Source: Tuctoria greenei (Eukaryota > Streptophyta > Magnoliopsida > Poales > Poaceae). From it: a stretch of 64,000 bases of DNA. The notes under the pieces are model-generated. The model was not told the DNA's origin, ran no database searches, and saw only the letters and a list, made by a program, of their open reading frames with translations. Location: assembly GCA_036927565.1 (NCBI GenBank), contig JAYESD010000001.1, forward strand, positions 274,671,560 to 274,735,559. The letters run 5' to 3'. Both the position numbers and the translations under genes were made by a program. Shown piece by piece: positions 56,811-64,000 of the stretch (its first letter is position 1; each line of letters opens with the position of its first letter).

Positions 56811-57233
56811 CTACTCCTCTTCTTCTTCCTCCTCCTCCTCCTCGTCCTCCGGCGGCGACTCCGGCACCGGTGCAACAGGAGACAGGGCCGGCTGCACCGG
56901 CTGCACCGGCCGTGCAACCCCGAGGTTGCTAGCCGTCGCCTCCACCAGCGTTCTACGGCCCTCGGGGCCAAGAACCTGGGCCATCGTCGCGAACAGAATG
57001 TCGAGACGATCAGCCACCCCCGTGAGGGCGTAGAGGTAGTGGCCCATGGTACCCATTCCAGTATACTCTGGAAGGGTACCCAGCCCCAAGGCACTTATGG
57101 CGCGAGACGTATTGTTGTACGCCTCTCGCGCCATGAGGAGGCGCTGCTCAGTGTTGATCTTCTCGGGGGAGCTGCAACATAGTTTCATGCAAGGTGGCTC
57201 CCTCAGAGGGCTTGGCGGGGGAAGGTCGGCCAT
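56811..57233 (-). CDS. Small acidic-tail protein of CACTA-2, copy 2 (complete)
   Basis: ATG 57233 opens a 140-aa frame. N-terminus MADLPPPSPLREPPCM, then CCSSPEKINTEQR, a core of about 65 residues with SALGLGTLPEYTGM, GHYLYALTG, ADRLDILFATMAQ and GRRTLVEA, a Pro/Val-rich region, and an acidic tail of EEEEE. It is the full-length member of the family and fixes the start of the others. The core is about 58% identical by eye to the CACTA-1 gene (800-1233). No known domain is recognised. It lies on the TNP2 strand, upstream of TNP2. Confidence 0.75.
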   Translation of the reverse strand: MADLPPPSPLREPPCMKLCCSSPEKINTEQRLLMAREAYNNTSRAISALGLGTLPEYTGMGTMGHYLYALTGVADRLDILFATMAQVLGPEGRRTLVEATASNLGVARPVQPVQPALSPVAPVPESPPEDEEEEEEEEEE

Positions 57234-57631
57234 AGTGGTGTTGGGTCGTCAGAGCGGGGGAAGACGAAGAAAACAAGAGGATTCAAAGTGAGCGATGCGC
57301 TTGTGAGCGATAGCGCGTCTTTAAGGCCGCGCGGAGTGGAAGATGGAGCAGTTGGTTTACCACGCATTGAAAGGTCGTGCCTCGGAGAAAAGAAAGGTCG
57401 CACACGGTTGGTGAGGGGTCTTTATGTAGGCGTTCATCAAATTATAATGAACACATATTAATTAAGAAGAAGTAAATATCTTCACAGGCCCATGTTTATC
57501 TCAGGCGGGTGTTACTAACCAACCGTCTAAGATAATTGTATCTTCTCAGGCGGTTGGTAAGTAAAATCCGACTGAGGTAACAATCTTCTTAGACGGTCGG
57601 TACTTAAAATCCGCCTGAGAAAATGTGAGTC

Positions 57632-57639
57632 TATATATA
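57632..57639 (+). promoter_or_regulatory. TATA box of the TNPA-like/Ulp1 gene
   Basis: TATATATA followed by CCCCTCGGCAAC. It immediately follows the last GGCGG hairpin of the interior repeats. A GC-rich leader (57660-57840) comes next. Confidence 0.55.
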
Positions 57640-59503
57640 CCCCTCGGCAACATTGGAAAAACCTAACCCGGGCGAAACACTTAGACGCCGCTAGGCTGCC
57701 AAAATTTTGTTTGCCGCCAAGTGTTCGCCCTCGTCACTTCCAGGTACGCCACCGAGCTTCGCCGTCGCTGCCGAGCTTCGCCCTCCTCACTTCCAGGTAC
57801 GCCGAGCGAAGCCATTGCCGTCGTCGCCGAGCTTCAAGGTAAACCCTAAACCCTTCGACCTTCCATCCTCCTTCGCCGTGCCGCCTCCCTCCCCGCCCTC
57901 GCTGCCGCCTTGCATATCCTTGGTTAGGGTTCGGGAATTAGAAAATGGTAGGCATCCTTGGTTAGGGTTCGGTGGAATTCGAAAAACTATCAAGTTCGGT
58001 GGCATCTTTGGTTAGGGTTCGGTGGGGCAAGATTTATGTGGATGGTTATATCACGATAAATTGGTAGTTGGTTTTGTGTGTCTGAAACTGTGAAATCAGT
58101 AGCATTTCATCTTCTGGAAGTTTGCAGAGATAAAACTGTCAAGTTCGAATGAATAGGAGTTACTCCCTTCGTCGTGGATGGTTACATCACGATAAATTGG
58201 TAGTTGGTTCTTTGTGTCTGAAACTGTTCTGACACATTAGTGGTAAACATGATTCTAGACTCTAGTAACAGCAGTATATTCCCTATTTCTGTCATCGGCC
58301 TTGCATATGCCACATAATTCTCTATTAGGGGCAAGATTTAGCTATATTTGGTTAAGTTGACCAAATTTGGCTAATTTTGGCTAAGTTACATTAGATATAG
58401 TATACTTAACTAATTTTGACTAAGTTATGCTATATTTAGCTATATTTGGCTACTTTTGCTTAGAGTTAGCTATGCTAGACTAAGTTTGGCTAAGTTTGCT
58501 TTTATTTCTCTAAGTTTCATTTGAGCAATTGTAGCTAATCTGTGCTACCAAAGATGTCTGCACTTGTGGCTCCATCAGCTTCATTTGAGCAATTGTACCT
58601 AATCTGAGCTACCAAAGTTATGCTATATTTAGCTCTGAAGCCAAACAAGTTGCTGGCCAACTCATTTGTGATGCCAGGAGCATCCTCACGCCCATATCTA
58701 GGTACCACTAGGTGTGGCGATGGAGTCTGAGCATATGATGCCGATCTCTATGATACAAGAATTTAGTTAGACCTATATAACTTCAAAAATGTGTTTTGGC
58801 TAAATTTACTTAATTGAGCCAAAATTGAGAAAATTTGTTTTAAATATGAACAAATTTAGCTAACTGAAGCATAATCAAGCATGTTTGACTATGCTGGGCA
58901 AGATTTAGCTATATTTGGTTAAGTTGAGCAAATTTGGCTAATTTTGGCTAAGTTACATTAGATATAGCTATACTTGACTAATTTTGACTAAGTTATGCCT
59001 TGGGTTGTCGGTGTAAAGTGAGCTTGCTAGTTGTTGCTGCTGCTATCAGTCTCTTCTAGGCACTGCATCTGCACAAGTACGCATCAGCATGTTGTTTTTC
59101 ATTCAGTAGGCAGAAGAATCAGTGATAGGGAATAAGAGGAAACTTGAGAGCGGGGACGATAATGCCCTCTAAGCTAGGTAGGAGCTGTGCGGGGATTTGC
59201 TTTTTGTCCCTTGCTTGATCAGTTATAGGTCCGGAGCTAGGCGCCGCCTAGTAAACCTCAAGAACGTGGTCGCCACTCTGAATTAAGCTAGCCTATTTAG
59301 AATAAAAAGATAAAATTGCCATTGCTGGTGAGCAACTTTAACATGCTTGTCACCCTCGCAATGTATATGAACCTTTTGGTCAGTCGCCTTAAACCCTAGA
59401 ATGCCTTATCAAATCCTAGAATGCTTCCATCTTTTTCTTCATGCAACACTTCATGTAGAGTTAATATGCCATTTATTAGATTTTTTGTCTTATTAGATCT
59501 AGC
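57640..59503 (+). other. Leader/intron region of the TNPA-like gene with direct repeats
   Basis: 57660-57840 looks like a GC-rich leader exon ending before GGTAAACCCTAAACCC, a possible donor. No coding frame is supported up to 59503. Direct repeats: GGGCAAGATTTAGCTATATT with its next 100 bp at 58328 and 58897; GATGGTTAYATCACGATAAA at about 58040 and 58186; TCATTTGAGCAATTGTA at 58518 and 58580. GGCTAA-rich low-complexity sequence fills 58330-59000. Confidence 0.55.
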
Positions 59504-62500
59504 ATGGAAAGCCCTAAGAAGACTGGTCCTGATAGTAACAACAAAGAAGACAGTATGGAGTTTACTGGCTCCAGCAGTTCGGGCTCCTATCACAGTCATT
59601 CGGATCCTTTTCCGAATATAAAAATTAAAAAGACTTCAGTGGATCTAGACCCGGAATATGATCCTGCCGACGAGGTATGGATCACGAATCTTAATTTCAG
59701 CAGTTCAAGTTAATGTTGGTTGTCAAGTATACGAAGTCTTATAATTTTTTTCTACCTAGATTAATCTCGAAGACAATGAGGTGACATCGGCTCCTAAAAC
59801 CGCAGAAGGTTCTCCAATGGATGAATCCTCAGCTTCACTCAAGCGGAAACGAGGGCAACGAGGTCCCAATAAGGGTCCATTGGACTGCATCATGTACATA
59901 ACAAGGGTCGGTCCAGGTGGGCTTCCCCAAGAACCACTGGATTCAGTTACCAAGTACCGTAATCCGTGCGGTTTTCTTGTTAGGGAGGTTGTGCCGATCA
60001 CAACCGAGAATTGGAGGAAATTACCCGAGCAGACCAAGAATGAGTTGTGGGAAAAGATAAAGAAACAATTCAAGTTCCCGAAAGGCACAGAAGAAGCTGT
60101 AAAGAAAGCAACATTGGTCTCTTGTGGCAAGAAGTTTCGATGCTGGAAGAGTGAAATGAATGCTTATGTTAAGGCCGATAAGGTCCCTAGCCCGAGGAAG
60201 ATGGGAAAAATCACACAAGCTCAGTGGCAAGAGTTTGTTCGTCAAAAGAGCACACCTGATGCTAAAGCTCTAAGTGCAACTAGGTCAGAGCTTGCAAAAA
60301 AGAACAAATACCATCATCGCTTGGGGTCTGTCGGATATGCCCCCAAAGTCCAGAAATGGAATAATATATTAGACGAAATTCTTAGTAAGGGCAATCCTCA
60401 CCCCTTAGAAGGGTGCGATGAGCGAGCTCAACGATGGGTCTTTGCTCGGTCAGGTTTGACCAGCGAGGGCAAACTCGAAAAGCCCGACTCTCTGAATGAA
60501 GTAGAGGATAAAATGAAAGAAGTAATTGAAAAGCAACAGAAGGGTCTCTTCAAGCCGAAGAGGGAGAATGACCAAATTACCGCTATCTTAGGAAACCCTG
60601 AACACAGCGGACGGGTTCGAGCGGTCTCTTCTCAAATGTCTTGGCTAGATGGTTTCCCTAAAGATAAAGACACATATAGAAGACGTGAGAAGTTTAAGAA
60701 AACAGTTGATAAAACGATTGCTCAAAAGGTCAAAGAAAATATGCAAGAATTAATGGAACAACTTAGACAATCAGGACAATTAGTGGCACCGAGTACAATG
60801 ATGGTTCCGGTGCAAAAGGAGCAATTAGTATCTCCAACTGCCTACCCTAGCAGCGTTGGTTCCGTGCCAGGCTCAGGGTCAGCCCATAAGTTCCCTGTCG
60901 ATGATATTGCTAGCGACAAATCTTGTCGTCTTCTTTTCCCGATAGGCAGAGCAGGGAACAAAACCAAACAGGTTGCCACTGCTAAGGCAAAGCCTGATCG
61001 TGACTTCAACGGGAATCCACTTCCGTTGTATTATTCTGTGGTGCAAGTTCTTCAGATCATTGATAATGATTATGAAGATTATGAAATAGACCACGTCACA
61101 CCTGAGGGGATCGCGACTCTGGGGCAGGCTGTCAACCAATTAATCCTTTGGCACCGACGTGATATCGTGTTAGACGATGAGCCAATTTCTAGCCCCGTCG
61201 CATCTCCAAATACTGCAACCCCATCTTCTAAGGCGAAAGTGCATGAAGATCCACTCCCAGTCCGGGAAGATCCACTCCCCCTATGTCTCAGCAAGGATGA
61301 TATCCAAGAGCAACAAGTTGGACAACAACTTCAAGCAGTACCAGAGCAAGCTGTTGCTAGTAAAGAGCAACTAGTTGAGCAACAGCTTGAAGTAGTACTA
61401 GAGCCAACTGCTGGGAGTAAAGAGCAATCAGTTGAACAACAGGTTCAACAACAAGCCAGTGTCCAACTTCCGACGACTACTCCTCGATCATCAGTGCCTA
61501 TCAAAGTTAGCTCATACAAAATTAATAAACCTTCATCAGAAGTGTCAAAGTATTTGGAAGCTATGAAAGAAAATATTAGAAAATCGAGTGCATCTCGTTC
61601 TTCTCATGAACCAGCATTAGAAGATATCGAGGAGTGGGAAGAAGACGGTGTCATGTATAATCGGCAGACGGCTTTAGTTAAACCAGGAGTTCCAATATAC
61701 AAGCTTGAGGATGTTCCTCCTAAATTTGAGAATGGGAAGCCGTTCATGACATCCGTACAACTTAGCAAACAACCCGTCCAGCTCAGAAGAATGCATGAGT
61801 GGTACATCACTGCCAGCACAAAATTTGGTCTTAATTGCGTCACATTTCGTATTCCAAAAGAAGCATTCTGGAGCACTGGAGTAGATAAACGAGTCATTTT
61901 ATTTGAAGAGCTGCTTTCCCTTTTCCATCGAGACATGCTCGATATCAACCTGCTGCTCGTCTGGTGCTTGTAAGTGCTCTAATATTTTGTATTTGCTTTT
62001 CTTACTACACGCATACGCATTTCATGAGATTATAACAATTCTGGACTTCTTCAATAGGATGCAATACATGGATAATGTAATGTTGGAGCGCAAGACAGGT
62101 ATCCTTGACCCTACTAGGATTGCAAAGTCGCTATTTGACGTCCAGGCGAATCGAGAATCAAGCCAGTACAAACACATGAAAAAAAAAAGATTTTGAAAGA
62201 GCAATTGCAAAACTTAAGAATGATAGAAAGGAAGAAGTTGCAGCTTACATAGGACATGCGATGTTTAACTTTGTTAGAGACGGCAAGGACCTCGTAAAGG
62301 GTCTGTACCACTTCGAGTAAGTTCGACACATGACATTGAAATAGCAATTATTGGTAATTGTTAACACGTGTGTTTGTATGTTTGCAGTAATCACTACATA
62401 ATGATCTTCATCAAGCCAACGCAGGGAATGGCAACAGTCTTGGACTCGGCCGATTACCCACCAGATCGTTACAAAGATTTCCTTTCCATTATGAAAAAGT

Positions 62501-63213
62501 ACGTTTATTCAATAATTTTAATTTACGCACATTTAGAATGTGTTGACAAGTTTTATATGACATTTCTTGTATTACAGCGCTTGGCAGTTTTATGTGGAGC
62601 TTGGCGGTCAGAGACCTCCTAATACGAATGCATTGGACATTAAAATGTATTATGCTTGTCCGAAGTAGCCTGCTGGGAGTGTCTTATGCGGATATTATGT
62701 ATGCGAGCATCTTCGGACCGCCGGCATATATAGAGTGAATCGTGAGGATGTAAGTTATCCTTAATGTCGATACCTTATTTTCTTACTTTTGTGTTTCATT
62801 TTCATTGTAACTAGCATAGTTTAATGCTTATATTCTCTGCTGTTCAATATTACCAGAAATATTATTTTCATATTTTGATTCCAACTTCAAAATTCAATTG
62901 CTCATAGTACAACTGATCCAAAAATACCAACTATATTCTTGTATACTCTCACTTTGATCTATACTTTGAGATTGTTCAAACCAACACATTCTAAACCTTG
63001 TTATGTATTATATTGCAGCACAAGAAGAATCTGAACAAAGAATGGCCGGTTTGTAGAAGTATTCCTGATGGAGGAGCCGACGGGATTGCTTCTGAACTCT
63101 GTCAGTTCATTCATCGCGAAATTTTGCACAAAAAGGGGAAGTTCTTTGATAAGAATGGTTCAGCAGCTGATGTGCCAGAACTTTGCGACTATGCCAATAT
63201 AAACAATTTTTAG
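59504..63213 (+). pseudogene. TNPA-like protein with C-terminal Ulp1/C48 SUMO protease, six exons, two lesions
   Basis: Exons: 59504-59674, 59760-61969, 62058-62316, 62388-62498, 62578-62749 and 63019-63213; all introns have GT..AG ends and keep phase. The N-terminal part has KRKRGQRGPNKGP, a WKSEMNAYVKAD segment and GNPEHSGRVRAVSSQMSW, as in grass En/Spm proteins. A DUF8039-like segment (CRLLFPIGRAG ... VTPEGIATLGQAVNQLILW) and a Gln-rich stretch follow. The C-terminal part is a C48 protease: NHYIMIFIKPTQG (His), VLDSADYP (Asp), then CGYYVCEHLRT (Cys). Lesions: an A run at 62180-62189 shifts the frame, and the codon seven before the catalytic Cys is TAG, where the family has the oxyanion-hole Gln. 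The first part probably binds the subterminal repeats; the second would cut SUMO or a SUMO-like tag. Confidence 0.85.
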
Positions 63214-63409
63214 TGAAAACTTGCAAACTTTGAGATGAATTGTATCTGTAACTTGTACATATGTATATTGTTTTAGTGAAATTGACTTCTGTGATGATAA
63301 TATTGTTGACTTTTGTTCTGTGATGATATTGTTTTTTTTTTGTTCTGTGATTATATTGAATTGACCTGGAAATTAGAAATAACAGAGTAGTACTGCATAG
63401 GTTATACCT

Positions 63410-64000
63410 TATCACAGGCGGTTATTAACCAACGGCTAGGCATGACTGTGAAAAACAATTATCACAGGCGGCTAGATACAAGTAAAGAAACATTTGTGAT
63501 AACCTAATTTTCACAGGCGGTGATTGTTATGGTAGAAACCGGCTGCGTTAAAGGGTGTTCACAGACGGCTGATATAGGTAAACTCCGTCTGTGATAACAC
63601 CATTATCATAGACGGTTAGTTATGCTTCAATAACTATCTGTGAAGACACATTATCATTGACGGTTAGTTATGCTTCAATACCCGTCTGTGAAGAAACATT
63701 ATCATAGACGGTTAGTTATGCTTCAAAATTCGCCTGTGAAGACACATTATCATAGACGGTTAGTTATGCTTCAACACCCGCCTGTGAAGACACATTATCA
63801 TTAGCGGTTAGTTATGCTTCAATACCCGTCTGTGAAGACTCATTATCAAAGGCGGTTAGTTATGCTTCAATAACCGTCTGTGATAAGACATTTATCACAG
63901 GCGGTTATATATGCTGTACGACCTGTCTGTGATAAAGTATTTTCACATGCGGCTAGCCTAAGTAAAGAACCGCCTATGATAATATGTCTTTATAGGCGGC
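63410..64000. repeat. Right subterminal repeats of CACTA-2, about 48-bp period
   Basis: Units such as TATCATAGACGGTTAGTTAT followed by GCTTCAATAACCGTCTGTGA repeat every 48 bp from about 63600. AGACGGTTA and TAACCGTCT arms are inverted, as at the left end. The array continues past the window, so the terminus itself is not seen. Confidence 0.85.

Larger units (their letters stand above)
51536..57625. repeat. Interior palindromic repeats of CACTA-2 (CAGGCGGTTGGTA / TACCAACCGCCTG)
   Basis: A near-perfect 28-bp palindrome with 13-bp arms and a 2-bp centre (CAGGCGGTTGGTA, CT, TACCAACCGCCTG) and diverged forms are scattered over 6 kb: near 51570-51700, 52795, 53020-53080, 53450, 53790-53865, 54870-54940, 55663-55730, 56454-56520 and 57500-57620. 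The arms match the core of the subterminal repeats at both ends of the element. If they bind the TNPA-like protein, sites extend far into the element. Confidence 0.85.
45687..64000 (-). mobile_element. CACTA-2: large CACTA transposon (over 18.3 kb), right end outside the window
   Basis: The left terminus CACTACTACAAAAAG starts at 45687, followed by subterminal repeats to 46340. TNP2 transposase (minus strand) and a TNPA-like/Ulp1 gene (plus strand) diverge from the centre. A second subterminal array at 63410-64000 runs off the window. No other CACTA terminus was seen between 46340 and 63410, and the same GGCGGTT/AACCGCC repeat core occurs in all blocks, so I treat this as one element. Passenger genes: a SUMO E2, an F-box gene and two copies of a small acidic-protein gene. 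Confidence 0.8.

Noticed and set aside
45687..57625. Two separate CACTA elements side by side instead of one long CACTA-2
   Set aside because: No internal CACTA terminus was found; repeats of one type run throughout. It remains possible if the termini have decayed.
1..64000. tRNA, rRNA or other structural RNA genes
   Set aside because: None recognised; the tRNA-like signals present are only retroelement primer-binding sites.

Overview
This window is nuclear DNA from a plant, almost certainly a grass (Poaceae). The reasons are the transposon classes present (CACTA elements of the En/Spm type, Sirevirus-like Ty1/copia elements, a LINE with the grass-type zinc-knuckle ORF1, Stowaway MITEs with CTCCCTCC termini), GC-rich grass-style coding sequence, and a grass-type F-box gene. 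I see no intact low-copy host gene. Nearly all of the window can be assigned to nested transposable elements.

Layout. (1) 1-9394 is the right part of a CACTA element (CACTA-1). It holds a frameshifted small acidic-protein gene, three Stowaway MITEs or pieces, a decayed LINE-ORF1-like gene, a 28-bp minisatellite, a decayed TNP2 transposase gene and a 71-bp-period subterminal repeat array ending in the terminal CACTACAAGGAT (reverse complement). (2) 9395-29599 is copia element A on the minus strand. CACTA-1 sits in its 3' LTR. Copia element B (11181-21493, plus strand, exact 5-bp target duplication CTTTG) sits in its RNase H region. A also carries a 1.28-kb tandem duplication in pol. (3) 29600-about 45085 is a minus-strand LINE: ORF2 in the left part, ORF1 in the right part. 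It is split by copia element C (33316-42124, plus strand, exact 5-bp duplication CTTGT). C belongs to the same family as A, in opposite orientation. (4) 45086-45686 is a short unassigned stretch with an exon-like open frame. (5) 45687 to beyond 64000 is a second, much less decayed CACTA element (CACTA-2).

CACTA-2 is the most interesting part. Leftwards from its centre it carries two copies of a small acidic-protein gene, a TNP2 transposase with only one frameshift and one stop, and a five-exon, lesion-free gene for a UBC9/SCE1-type SUMO-conjugating E2 enzyme. A captured F-box gene lies between the two acidic-protein copies on the other strand. Rightwards it carries a six-exon TNPA-like gene (DUF8039-like region plus a C-terminal Ulp1/C48 SUMO-protease domain), broken by one homopolymer frameshift and an amber codon at the predicted catalytic Gln. 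One element therefore encodes both a SUMO E2 and a Ulp1-type protease, plus an F-box protein. The small acidic-protein family occurs in both CACTA elements at the same place (upstream of TNP2, same strand), which suggests it is a genuine element gene rather than a chance capture.

Inferred order of events: the LINE inserted first; A and C inserted into it; B inserted into A; CACTA-1 inserted into the 3' LTR of A. The left end of CACTA-1 and the right end of CACTA-2 lie outside the window. All statements come from reading the sequence; no database search was run.
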